Origin: Brugia malayi
Taxonomy: Eukaryota; Nematoda; Chromadorea; Rhabditida; Onchocercidae
NCBI RefSeq assembly: GCF_000002995.4
Contig: NW_025062476.1
Location: forward strand, 3,281,001 to 3,345,000
Reading direction: 5' to 3'
DNA: 64,000 nt
Shown here: positions 35,910 through 48,788 of the stretch, piece after piece
Numbering within the stretch: position 1 is the first letter of the stretch
Layout of the letters: the number at the start of each line of letters is the position of its first letter
Position numbers and translations under genes: made by a program
Notes under the pieces: model-generated
Told to the model about the DNA's origin: nothing
What the model saw: the letters and a program-made list of their open reading frames with translations, nothing else
Database searches by the model: none

Positions 35910-38455
35910 TTTTATTTAGTATATGTGTGAGAAAATATGTCACAATATTTCCTTTACTATTTTTACTTTGACAGCATTTTCAAAATGATAATAGAATATT
36001 TGATACTATGCAAATGATTCCAAATGAAAAAAAAAAAAAAGTTCCTAGTAGAGAAAAGATTCAAATTCAAAAAAAATTGCAATTAATTGTAAATCCAAAA
36101 AAAAAAAAAATTTTACATAATGCAATAATTAAAAGAAAAAGCATTAGAATGGAAGAATTTAATAATCACACTTAAAATATGTAAGATACTTTTATCTAAT
36201 TTTCCGCTCATCTAATTTTCAAACTGAAATTTTCTAATTTTAAAATGTTTATTGTCACTTTCTACGATAGTTTTTTCCTTTGAATTATATCTTATCATCG
36301 TTTTTAAAAGTAATATTGCATTCATATTTGTGATGAAAATGGCCACGTATCGAAATAATAACTCAGTTATATTGACATTTCGAAATGAATTTTCATACAG
36401 TCAGTTACTGATAAGATAATCAGTTTCTATCACTGATCTTAATACCTATCATTCCTTTCTTCTTTATAGCAATTTTTTTTTTTTTGTCTTCTTTTTCAGT
36501 ATTCAAAATTGATCCCATTTCTATTTCCTCTCAACAATTATTTTCCTTTCCTTTCATTCCTTTTCATTTTTTTTTTCTTAAGCAACTTGCAAAATATTCA
36601 TCATCATAATACTCTTTTGCTTTTTCTCTCTTTCTAGCTTCAAGTTTTATTAATTTGAATTACTTTTAATAGCAATTAGTTTTTATTAATTACAATTTAT
36701 TTGTAGTAAATATAGCAAACTAATCGACACGATTGTAATTTTTATAATGTAAAAGTTGCAATTATAACCTTTCTTTTCAGTTAGGTTCATAAAATTTTAT
36801 TTTAAATTGATTATAGCTTATTTATTTAAAGTATTATATTCAAATGTCATTGCTTTGTTCACCTTCTTTTCTACCTCTTTCTTCTATCTATTCTTTATGT
36901 ATTTTATTATTTCGACAGTCATTTCCCTTTTCTTAATCCTACTTTTTCTTTACCGATTTTCATTATTTTAAAATCTTTCTTAATTCCATTTCCTCTATTC
37001 ATTGCTCTTTCAAATGTGTACGCAATTTTCGTCTATTTACTTTTATTTTTATTCTTCTTCTAAATGATCGATCCTTTTCTTATATCAATCAATCAGCCAA
37101 TAATTTTTTTTAATTTTCTTCTTTCTCATTTTCTACCTTTATTTCGTACAGATTCTTTTTTTTTCTTGGCCTTTTATGATCACAATTTCCTGTCTTCTCC
37201 TACCTTCCTCTACCTTGATCTTTCTATAATTATAACCTCTTGTGACCTTTTTTATCCCTTTTAATTATTTCCACTTACTGTATTACAATATTTGTACATT
37301 TCTCTTCATCTTCAATCGCTATGCTTTAAATTTATTAAATTCCGTTATCGAAGAACGTTTACGACTGTTAGACGTTGTTCACGTATGTTTGTTCCGAAGT
37401 ATCGTTCCTATCACGTAGCATATGCGTATGCGCACTTTATTACGAGTTGGTCTCATTTGACCGATTCACTTTGAGATGTCTATTCAAAACTAATCAATCT
37501 GTTGGTCACATCTGATCCAGTGGTCAACTCTGTAGTACTCTGTTCTGGTCATCTAATAAAATGGTCCACCTAATTTAATACTTCTTATCAATTTAATTTA
37601 TCACCAAATCTCTAACAGAATTTGCCTTTTATCAATAATAAAACTACTGAAACATACATCAGTTTCAATTTTCATTCTGCAACAATGCCATTAATGATGT
37701 GAGCGAAATTTAAGGATCGCAGAAGTTACTGATAAAGCGAATATATTCTTAGGAATCGATAGAAGAACCAATTTTCTTTCATTATTCGATATAACAGTAT
37801 CAGTTAGCTTCTCAGAACAGACTCTCTCGGTATGTTATCAGTTATCAGCAGTAATGTTCTTCATCACCTTATCACTTATAATCTTTGTGATTACGGAAAG
37901 TATGCACTGATACCATTTTATTATTTGAACGAATAGTTTTTAAATTTCAACCTGTTTATAGAAAAGTAAAATTAAAAACTTATGACACTGATTTTGACAG
38001 AGACTGATGAGGTCAAATGGAAACGTACGTGAAGAAGTAGAATGATCTAATATTTTATTTAGTAATGTAATATCCTTTATTTGTTAGTTTACTTATTGCT
38101 TTAAACTAGTATTATCACTTGTTATTTATTATTATTGTTGTTTACTGCTACTAGCCTAGTAACAAAAGTAACAAAAATGTTCCGAGATAATGCTAATATA
38201 AAATTTGTTTACTTTACTTTGACAATATGCAATTCTTGGATTAAATACGAGTAACTAAAAGAGTAAAAAATTTAAGTTATCGGTTATAATTACATTTACA
38301 TCCGCTTACATTTGCAATCAAAATTTACATCTGCCAATTGATTTAAATAGTTGAATATTGTTTTTGGCCTTTGGTCATCATATGTCCATGTTTGGTCATC
38401 ATAATGTTTCAATTTTTTTTTAAAGTGAAAAAATTTGCAGTAATATATAGATCAT

Positions 38456-38484
38456 TCATTCATTCATTCATTCATCCATTCATG
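38456..38484. repeat. ATTC tetranucleotide repeat
   Basis: About six consecutive CATT/ATTC units with one variant ATCC. A shorter ATTC array occurs at 39015-39030. Simple sequence only. Confidence 0.8.
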
Positions 38485-41359
38485 ATGACCTTATTTCATT
38501 TTCAACTTCAAATTTCGCTTCATTTTTTTGTTCAATTCAATTTATAATATTTATTTCAAGTTTAAATATTTTTTCAGATTTTTTCATGTCACATTTCCAA
38601 TTATTTTTCTCTAATTGATCTTTCTTTTTTATGAAGAAAAAAAAAAAAAGAAAACAAAACAAATAATTATGAAATAAACTAATACTAAATCTAATACCTT
38701 TTTTTTTTTTTTTTTTAAATTAAACACTTCGACTATTCTATTTTTCTCGCTTGACATTTTCGTTTGTTCATGCTATTTTGCTTTCAAATTAGATTTTAAT
38801 TCGTATCTGATAATTACAAAAAAGCATGCTATAATTAAATAAATTGTATTTGTCGATGAAAATTTGCCGATTTCGTTTGGTTATTGCTTCATTAATGGGA
38901 AAAAGTTAGAGAGAAATTGGTGGGTGTTACTGACTAAGCACTAATGATAAATGATATATAAATTTGGAATAGCTAAGTTAAATTAATGAATATCTAACGA
39001 TTCAAATAATTTTATTCATTCATTCATTCATTTTTTTTTCTTTTTTTTTTTTTGTATCTATGGTAACAACTTAGTGAAAAAAAAAAAAAAAACAAACATT
39101 GAAATTATCAGTTGAAAAATAAATTTTATATTATCATAAATGCATAAAAGTATCACGCATTATGAATATTTTGAGAGAGAGAGAAAAAAAAACAAATTAA
39201 TTTTAAGTTTTTATTTATCTTTCCATTTTTCTTCTTACGACTACTGCTATTATCTACTCATTTTATAAAACTTCAATCTTTACTTTAAACTATTTAATTT
39301 ATAAAAGATTGAATTAATTATGCAATTAAAATTTAATTTGAAAACAAAAAAAAAAAAAAGAATTATCTACCATAATACACTTTTTTTTTTCATCCTTCAG
39401 ATAATAAAATATTGCTTAGATTTTTATTGAAAAAAAAAAAAATTTCAAAGTTTACAAAATAAAATTTAACTGAACACTTTAAAATTAATCTTTAAATATT
39501 ATCGTATCTGAGAAGTTTTACATTCATAACTTAATCGTCTAACTAATTTTTTTTTTTTTTTTTTAATCATTGTATTGAATTTGAAATTTATTTTAATGAA
39601 AAGCAAAAATGCTACCAATATTTTTCTTAAAATTTTATTTTCCATTTTATTTTGATAAAATACATAAAACATATTAAATCAATAATCATACTAAAATAGG
39701 AAAAAAGAAAAGTAAACAAGAAAGAGAAAGGAAAAGAAAGAGAAGAGAAAATTCTTATTGTAAAATTAAATTAGAATTTAAAAAAAAAAGAATTATTATG
39801 TTATTATATTTTTTCATACATCAAATGATGATTAATAAAAAAAAAAAAAAAAAAAATGAGAGAAAATTTTAATAAACAAAATTGATTATATCTCTTCCTT
39901 TCATCTAATTCAAATAATTCATGGCAAAATTATTTATAATTTACAATATTTAAATAGAAAATAAGACATAAATATAGAATATTGCAATAATAATTTATCA
40001 TATTTGAATGAAAAAAAAAAAAAAAATGTATGATAAGTTTCGAGTAAAATGAAATAAAATTGAATTTATTCTCAAAAATTTTCCATATATTTTTCATCTA
40101 TTATCTAAAATAGAATGAATTTTTTTAAATGGAATATTGATATATACAAATTAAACTTATACAAACTTTAAATTATATCAATGTATGATTATTATTCATT
40201 ACTGATAATATTATTATCATAGAAAATAAATAATTTATTTCGTTTTTTGATTCGTTGGGATGATGTTAAGATAGCAATTTGATACTGCAAATTATCAATA
40301 TATCATATACAATTAGTAATATCTTATCAATAAGTTACGGAAGTTTCCATTTAATCTCACATTTTCAACAATTTCAATTCTTCATGACAAATTATTTTTA
40401 TAAGTAATTCGTTCAATAAAATGCTTCTTCTTCTTTTTTTTTTTTCGTTTTTCTTAATTTTACAGTTTTTGATTGATGTATTTTTCATAATTGCTTACAT
40501 TCACTAACATTCGACTATTATTATCATTATTGTGTTAGCTTCTTATCAGTTTATCTGTTCAATAAATAATACATAACAACTATTCATTGATAATAGACAA
40601 ATTTGCTATCTTTATAATCAAATTAATTTTTCCTTAATTCATTAATTAAATTATCATTTATGATTTTATTATAGTTACATTTTTCAGTTCCTTTTTATTA
40701 ATGATTTTTTTTTCTTTTAATTTATCATTGAACAAATAACACAAGTAATTATTTTCTGATTAGAGGAAAAATGCTTTAAATTGTTAGTTTTTATTGATCT
40801 GCTTATCAGTTTATCATATTATCATTTAATTATTGTCATATATTTAATACAGGACAATAAATGATTGTTAATTATTTAAATGTTTAAAAAAAAAATTTCG
40901 CTTTCCACAAATGATTCATTCAAATATTTCATTGAAAATTTTTCATTATAAATTTTATATTTGTTAATAAATGCGATCGTTTTTTTCTTGTAATTTTAAA
41001 TTGGAAAATTAAATATAAAATTGTATTATACAATTTATATTGCAATATGGTTGAAAAAAATTTTAATTACTTTCAATTAATTTTCTGTATTTCAATTTTT
41101 AATATATGAAATTTTAGTTTAACAAAATTATATATCAAATTCTTTCTTGTTTTTTCATATAAGAAAGCTTTGAATAATAATAAATTTTACATTTATTGCT
41201 GTAACGAATAGATCTGATAGCTTTCTAGGAAACAAAATTAATATTCAGTATCGATTAATCATTAGCAGTAATAATTAATTAATTAATTATTTGTGGAAGG
41301 AGAAGAAATTAATTTCGTATTTTTACAATTTGCTTACGATTTGTTAAATATTCTTTTTA

Positions 41360-41361
41360 AG
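41360..41361 (+). promoter_or_regulatory. Putative spliced-leader acceptor of the sphingomyelin synthase gene
   Basis: TTCTTTTTAAG ends at 41361, 15 bases before the ATG at 41377. An in-frame TAA immediately precedes the ATG, so the coding sequence cannot extend upstream. This fits an SL trans-splice site. Confidence 0.45.
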
Positions 41362-41376
41362 GAAATAAATAAATAA

Positions 41377-44300
41377 ATGTACGGAGTGACAATAACATCT
41401 AATGATATTCAAATTGATAAAACATTTAAATCAAAACGTGGACCAACGTTTCTTGCAACTATTCTATTAGTAAGTTTTAGCTATAATTTCAACAAATTTT
41501 ATTATTATACTAATTTTATTGTCTAAGCAAAATTTATTATTTTATTATATACTATTTCCACTTTATATTCTTTTCTTTTTTTTTGCATAAAATAAATGGA
41601 TTTTTTATTAAAACAAAAACTTAGATTCAAATTTTATATCATAAATTTTTCAAGTTTGATGCGTCAAAAAAAAAATTTAATTTTAGTTTTGTTTTTCAAC
41701 CAAAAAAGATTTTTTTTTCATAAATCAAAGATCAGATATATTATGATTAAATATTTGTTCCTGAAAAATTTAATATTAAATATAATTTAATATAATAATA
41801 TATAATTAAAATTTATGGGAAATTTATGCCATTTTTAATTTAATTTTTAAATTTACTAAAGTTAAATAAATCAATTTGATGGGAGATAGCATATTCATAA
41901 TTCCAACTTCTCTTTTGTTATCATTTTTTGAAATAATAATAGTATTAATTTTAGATCGAATATTAGAAAGATTTAAAAATTATTGCTGTCCAAAATATTG
42001 TCTAAGATTTGAAATATTTTATCATTAAATTCTGCTAAAAAAATTTTTTAATAATAGCCATTAAAATCAAAGTTTAGGTTAATTTTATGAATTTTATGAA
42101 TTAAGATTTACTCATTTTAGTCATTTTAACCGATTTATTCATCCAGTTTAACTATTTTTTTTGAAATAAATATTATACTTTTTAGGTTTTAGCATGGTTT
42201 GCAAATGAATTAGCATTAGCATGGGTACATGATCGAATACCACGTAATGGCGTACGTCCACTACCGGATTTATGGTTCAGTTTATTTCCTGAAGTGAGAA
42301 ATTCGTTTAGTTTTACTAGAATTAAATTCAGTTCATTTTTTACAAAAATATTTTTACTATTTGAATTATGTTATTATTATTAAATTATTGAATTAAAAAT
42401 TACTATCATTTATTTCTGTCAATCTTTATTTCTTTCAAATCAAAAAAATGATAAAAAATGTGAATTTTTTTCCTTAATTTTATTTGTTACAGATAACAAA
42501 TTCAATCCTAGTAACAGAGTTTATAATGATTACTCTAATTGTGGCATTATTTATTGTCATATTTTGTCACCAATATCGATGGATTGTCATTCGAAGGATT
42601 TTTTTTTGCGCCGCTTTATGCTACACTTTTCGCGCTTTTTGCATTGTTATATTTCAGGTTTAATTTCACTTTTTTTTTCTTCTTTTTTTAATTTTAATTT
42701 TTTTTAACTTTTAAAATTGCAAAATTTTGATTTTTTTTCGCACTGACTGCACAATAATTATATAAGTTGAAAATAATCAATTATTACACAATATCTCATA
42801 AAATATTTGTAATAATCAACAATTTTTTCAACAAAACAAAAAAAATAACAAATCAATTGGAAAAAAAACAATTAAAATTTAAGTTGAAAAATAAAAATCA
42901 TTGATTTTTTTTTGAGATATTTATCAAAAATTGCATAAACAAGTGAAATAATTTTATGTTTGTTGAAATTTTGTTTTTCATTCCTCGCAATAATTAGCAC
43001 AAAATGGAAAATATAATGAAAATTACTATAATTAAGTAAATTATTTTATCTTTTTTTTTTTCACTTTTTTCCTACACATTTTTCTAATTACTGAAAAATT
43101 AAATTGAGGAAAAAAAAAAGTGAAAAAAGAATGTTTGATGACAATATGCAACATTGTTTTGCATCAAATGCTTAATTTTTTTTTCGCTCATTTATAGTTC
43201 AAACAAATGATATATCAGAAATTTCGATTGAAAATATTTGATAAATTCATGCAAATAATGCATTTAATTTTATGGTATAAATTATAATTGCAAAACTTTT
43301 AAATAAATTTAAAAAATTTTTGAAAAAAGATATGAGTTTATTTTTCTTTTACATTCTTTTCTACATCATTATTAGAGCACTCATTATTGATATCGTATCA
43401 TTTTATCAGTTAATATTACTATTATCACTAGCAATACTATTCAGGAAATCAATCAATGCTTTGGTTGTATGAATTTAAAAAATTATATAACTTTTTGTGT
43501 TAACACCTAAGAGACAGTAAAATATTTTAATAAAGTAATAGAAATAGGATTAAATGAGATAAAATGTGATATTAACATAATGAGAAAAAAAATTTAAACC
43601 AATGGCATTTGATTACAATATTATTTCGAGATTTCAATACTCAATATTTTTTAAAACTTATCAGTTATTTAAAAATGATGAAGAAAAATTTCCCCTCATT
43701 TTTTTTTTCACACAAATCTCTGTTTTATAATTGTTATTGATAAAATTGAAATTAAAATTAAAACTGTCTCCTATTATAGGTACCTGTGCCAAGTGAGAAA
43801 ACATATTGCGCACCGAAAAGTAATGGTAGCTTAAATATAATAATTAGTCGAGTTTTAAGGACATTTTGGTCAGTTGGAATTGAACAACTTCGTCCACGGT
43901 TAATTGCCTTTTTTTTTTTTTTCTTTTTTTATTTATTTTAATAATTTTTTTCCAAAAAAGAATAAACTATTTTTTTCAGTAAAAGATTAACTTTAAAACA
44001 ATTTCTTCCATCAAATATTTAAAAATTTTTGCAACATATATTATTTAATGGAAAATATTTATATATCATTTACGTTCTATCATTACCATTAAATAATTAA
44101 TTAATTATTAATTATGTATAAATTTATATTCTGAATTTTTTCCTGCAAATTCTAAACTGTTTCAAAATTACAGTTCCTTTTACAGAGAGCTTTGTGGTGA
44201 TCTGATCGTATCAGGACATACCATATCACTATTTATGGCTGCATTAGCTTTGAAACAATACTGCCCAAAGAAATTTTTTTGTTTGGCTGAGTTATGTTAC

Positions 44301-44715
44301 TGTGCCACATTTGTGGCCATTACATGTATATTATTGGCCAGGAAGCATTATACAATTGATGTGGTATTGGCCTATTGCCTTACAACACGCATCTTCTGGA
44401 CTTATCACTCATTATCAGTATATCATTCATTCCTTTTCCAAAAAAATATTTAGCAGTTTGTTATCAATCAAATATAAATAAATTTCAACTATTGAGCATT
44501 TGTAATGCTTTTTTAAAATTTTAACTAAACATATGTTTATTTAATTACAGTATTCTTATCATCAAGGTGATTTCGATCAAATTCCTTTAAATCAATCAAT
44601 TTGGGCATTTATGGTACCATATTTAGAAGCAGATGCACCACCACCACAATACTTTCAGAATCAATGGAAATTATCGTCCAACTGTTCACAATATTTCCGG
44701 AAAAGATCACCATAA
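41377..44715 (+). CDS. Sphingomyelin synthase family enzyme
   Basis: An integral Golgi/plasma-membrane enzyme of the lipid phosphate phosphatase-like superfamily that transfers a phosphobase head group from a phospholipid to ceramide (family knowledge). Exons: 41377-41469, 42186-42293, 42493-42657, 43780-43898, 44174-44417, 44551-44715; phases agree and give 297 residues. Family motifs: LAWVHDRIP with PLPDLWFSLFPE (first luminal loop), RWIVIRRIFF, a VPVPSEKTYCAPK segment, CGDLIVSGHT (169-178) and HYTIDVVLAYCLTTRIFWTYH. The catalytic triad would be H177, H220 and D224; the intervals of 43 and 4 match human SMS1. Several hydrophobic helices surround these motifs. There is no N-terminal SAM domain, so it resembles SMS1/2 cores or nematode sms genes rather than the SAMD8 arrangement. 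Head-group choice (choline or ethanolamine) cannot be read from the sequence. A poly(A) signal lies at 44794. Confidence 0.92.
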
Positions 44716-44793
44716 AACATATAATACAATAGCTAATTTAGTGATTAGAAAAAAAAAGAAAAAAAATTTTTCTTCATGTTTGACTGAACTATA

Positions 44794-44799
44794 AATAAA
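44794..44799 (+). terminator. Poly(A) signal of the SMS gene
   Basis: AATAAA 79 nt after the stop codon, inside the run ATAAATAAATAATTTTA. Confidence 0.55.
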
Positions 44800-45739
44800 T
44801 AATTTTATTTGTTGTTTTATTTCTAACAAAATATTGCAAATATTTAAATTAGATACAAATTTCTTTTTTCCCAGAAATTTTTTATGAAAAATTTGAGTCT
44901 AATGATAATATTACATGTTGATAAACTATCAACAGTAAAGTTAATTTCTTAAAATAGAAACGATAGATAAGTTTGATTTTTACTTTCAAAAAAATATTGA
45001 ATAATTTATTTTGAAAAAAAAAAAAAATTAATTCAATAAGTGTTTTTTTTTTTCTTTTGCAAAGTACAAATTAAATTTCCTAAATACATCCATAATAATT
45101 GTTAGCAGTAATGATAAGGTTTATTGTTTAAATTTTCGTTCCGCTCTTTTTTTCCATTGAAATTTGTATGTTTGCAGAGATGTAAAGATTGATTATTGTG
45201 AAACGGGTTGTAAAATGTTACTCAAACAAATGACAAAAATAAATTCAACCAGTCTTTTTCATTTATCATTCATTTTTATTTGAAAAAAAAAAAAAAAAAA
45301 ATCACTAAAAATCAAATTCTAAGCTGAATTTTCCTTTCACAATTGTCATTGATTATATAAGTAAATGACACAATATGATTTATTGATTTATTTTTAAATT
45401 TTAAAATTTTGAAGTGAAAAGAAAAAGTGTTACATTTAGTAAGTTATGTTTATGAAATAATGATGAAAATGATGAATGATTCGCCAATGATTGTTATCAT
45501 TCAATCTTTGCTTTTTGTTATTCTGTCAGATTTCAATTTCTTTAAAATTGTGATAAAATGGAAACAAAACTAAAATTTTGAAATTGTTGTAAATTATTCA
45601 ATGAAATGTAATTTTTAAATTATCAAATTATATATTTAAAAAATTTTTTGAATAGCTGATCAATAACTGAATGGATGACATTGAAGTGTCGCAATGAAAA
45701 TTTTCACATTACAATTATCTATTGAAAGTATTTGACACA

Positions 45740-45745
45740 TTTATT
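45740..45745 (-). terminator. Poly(A) signal of the BAR-like gene
   Basis: Minus-strand AATAAA about 150 nt downstream of the stop at 45896. Confidence 0.45.
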
Positions 45746-45895
45746 CATAATCAATGTGCTTTTCAGTGGATTTATAACAAAATTTTTCTTTTCAATTACA
45801 TTTCATCAAAACGAAAAAAAAAAAAAAAAAAAAAAAGAAACTATAAATAGTAGCAATTTAATTTGTATCAAAATAGTTGTATTCAAAAAAATAAT

Positions 45896-48788
45896 TTAAA
45901 CTTTTCCAGCACCAAATTTTTCCAATACTTCCTCCATTTGCTTGTGATAGTCAGCCATCAATTCGTTGAAATGCTTTAAACAAGTTGCTTGATCAATTAG
46001 AATTGCTGGAATTTTGCGCAAATCAGCCTAAAAATAAATTAAATATAAAATGACACAAAGTTGACATTTTAAATTTTTAAAAAAAAATATTGCTAAATTT
46101 TCCCGTATTTATAATGAAACTTTTATGTTATTTATTTGTTGTTGTTATTATTATTGATATACATCTGCCAGCTATATGTAGAAATTTGTTAGTAAATTAA
46201 AATAAATAAAGTAAAAGTTACTTTAACCAAAGCTAATTGCATCTCATAATCTTTTCGAGATTGTTCCACCTTAAAGCTTTGAGCTGTTTCCGTCTTTTCA
46301 TCTCTGAAATACTCTTGAAAAGTGTTACAAATGATAAAAGTTTAAAATAATTTGATTGAATTTATCACAAATTGCAATTATCCATCGAATCATTTCTTCT
46401 AACAATGCTTTATGATCATTGATTGAAATATTTTTTAATTAATTATAAAATTCATTTTCATTTTTTGAATGCAAACACTTACTTTGAGCCAATCTTTTCA
46501 ACTTCCATCGTTACAATATCCATTTGATATCGTTTCTCTTTTAATAGTTCAATTGAATTTATAATACGTTGATAATCAGATAGAACCCAAGTTTTCAGTT
46601 GATTTGTCACCTCAATAATTTCATGTATCAAAATATTTGATAGGTAATTAATTAATATCTTTAGTTGAAAAAAAAAAAATTAAATTTCAAAAAGAATTTA
46701 TAAAAATTGAAATTTAGATAGTTTTGCCAACTGAGATAATTTAATGAATAAAATATGATTTACTAAGAAATTTTTTTTTCATTTTTTTAAAGTGAATGAG
46801 GGAATTTTCATATTTATTTACATCAATTTTAAATCTCATTCATACCCGATCCTGAATTTCAGTATACATTGTGCGTTGCATATTACCGATTATATCATAC
46901 ATTTCACTTTGAGCTTTTAAAAAATTTGCATACTGCAAGAAATAATTATCAGTCAATTAAAAAAAAATAAATGGAATTAATAGTCAATTACGAATTAATC
47001 TGTAATCAGATAACCTTAATTAATTCATACCTACTATTCCACTACTAATTAATAGCTTATCAAGTGGACAGACAAAAAGTTAATGTTTAGTAATTGTCGT
47101 GAAAGACGAAATATTTAAATTATTATATCCAAAACTAACAAATTCCTCTTATCTAATTCCTTTTCCTCACACAACAAAAACCCTTTGTTAGCAAACCCTT
47201 CGTTAGCAGAACCCTTTATTAGCAGTCTTTGTTTCATATCATTTAAATGTCCTCCTCTGCCGAATATCTGGTCAGTTCAGTTCTGTATATAAACTAATCT
47301 TGTTAACAATCTTCTTTGTTCATCCATGAGAAATCCTCCCATCTAATCTCCATTCGTTAAATCAGTCTTATATATAACCCAACCAATCCTTCCATAACCA
47401 TCATTTGCTTTATGTTTTGGGTGGTATTGGGATGCGTCTAATGCTTTATAATTTTGTGTTATTTCACCATTTTTATATTATTGCATTTTTTATAGTTTAC
47501 GCGTTTGTTAAACGGTGTAGCATCCGTACGATATGTATAAAGCGCTATTATTTGCTTCATGTTAAATAAAGGTTTAATTACCCAAGTTTGAGGTTTCACG
47601 ACAGTAATTGATAAATTAATTCTTTTTTGTAATGAATCTATAAATGTAGGATAAAATGTTGTTTTTGAATTTCAAGTTTTTATCATATAGCTGACATATC
47701 AATTTGCAATTACTTACTCCAATTAATTAATTTTTTTTTTTTTGAACATAATTATTTTGATGCAATTGAAATTTTTGATTAGGTAAACGTTAAATTGTTA
47801 CCTCCTTATGTTCAGCAACTTTTGGAGTTAGTAGTTTGATTGATAAAGCAAGTTTCTCGCTTGCAGTCGTTGTCTCATCTTTAAGTTGAAATCGTCGCGA
47901 GATTGCATCCGAGCATGTCATCAACTCATCCGCGACATCATGCATCGTTGGTAGCAATTCCATCTAAAATATAGCGAAAAGAAAAGCTAAAATATGTAAT
48001 TATGCTAAAAGATGGATTATTGATTGATTAAGAAAAAATCGATCGATTTTTGTTAATGTCGTATTTGATAAACAAAATATAAGCTAGCAAACAAAAAAGC
48101 AAAAGAAAAAAGAAAGATGAATAAAATAAACTTTCGTTTCACTTTTTCAAATTTTAATTTAGAATAAATATTTATTAGAAAATGGTTATGATTAAAGAAA
48201 TAAAAGTATCGAATATAAAAAATACCATTGAAACAAGTTCAGGTGGATATTTTGTGTCACGAGAACGTTGAATTTTAAGTTTTTGAAGCATACGATCAAA
48301 TATACTGCTGAATAAAATATGACGCATATACACATATCATTATCATGTTTATCATTATCAATTTTTTTTATCATAAGAAGGATTATTTCTAAGAAGATAG
48401 GAAGAAAAGTTCGATTTGTTGTTTAAATTAAGTTTTATATAAAAATGCCAGTTTAGTTTGAACTGTGAACTATGAAAGGAACAGTCTTTTCTTTTATTAA
48501 TCTCTTATATAAGATTAAATATTATATTAATATTATAATACTTAATCTTAAATTTTGATTTTTTTTCCGCAATCTTTTATTTAGGTTATTGCACAAAAAA
48601 ATCAATTATATAATCTAAATTCATTTAATGAAGTGGAATTTAATAAAAAAATTTGATAAAAAAATAAAATTGTATTGTGTAAAAGGGAACATTTTTAATT
48701 ATTATATTTGAAGTCATAAAGGATTTTTCCTAAACTGTTATCAATAATTTTTAATCTGATAACAAAAGATAGCTAACCTTTTGGGCAT
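45896..48788 (-). CDS. BAR-domain-like helical protein
   Basis: A seven-exon gene predicted to encode 243 residues. Exons in transcript order: 48778-48788, 48226-48307, 47802-47963, 46846-46932, 46483-46658, 46222-46303, 45896-46027. The first coding exon is only 11 bases (MPK plus part of Ser); it was chosen because its phase-2 donor joins cleanly to 48307. If it is wrong, translation could start at the Met at 48291. The protein is almost wholly amphipathic helix with many Glu, Lys, Gln and Leu. Its plan is like BAR proteins: an N-terminal basic segment (DRMLQKLKIQRSR), long central helices, a charged KEKRYQMD turn region, and a final YHKQMEEVLEKFGAGKV. BAR domains bind and bend membranes. 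No PX, SH3 or PH domain is present. I cannot name the subfamily, and a generic coiled coil is the alternative. Confidence 0.7.
47179..47224. repeat. Three tandem copies of a 15-bp unit in a BAR-like gene intron
   Basis: AACCCTTTGTTAGCA, AACCCTTCGTTAGCA and AACCCTTTATTAGCA follow one another at 47179, 47194 and 47210. They lie in the largest intron between the coding exons from 48226 to 45896 (46933-47801), whose middle is less AT-rich than its surroundings. Confidence 0.75.

Larger units (their letters stand above)
33736..41361. other. Gene-poor region upstream of the sphingomyelin synthase gene
   Basis: About 7.6 kb of AT-rich DNA with many poly-A/T runs, an AAT/AAC microsatellite (35255-35512), ATTC repeats, two groups of AGGTCA-like half-sites (34493-34515 and 35884-35909) and a less AT-rich island at 37320-37560. 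I could not build a gene. An exon-like minus-strand stretch at about 35555-35643 (EWLNSLFCEMHGSYIVREAL) lacks partners and is not annotated. Confidence 0.5.
44716..45895. other. Convergent intergenic region between the SMS and BAR-like genes
   Basis: About 1.2 kb between two facing stop codons, AT-rich with poly-A tracts. AATAAA at 44794-44799 (plus) serves the SMS gene, and AATAAA on the minus strand at 45740-45745 serves the BAR-like gene. No gene is seen in between. Confidence 0.6.
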
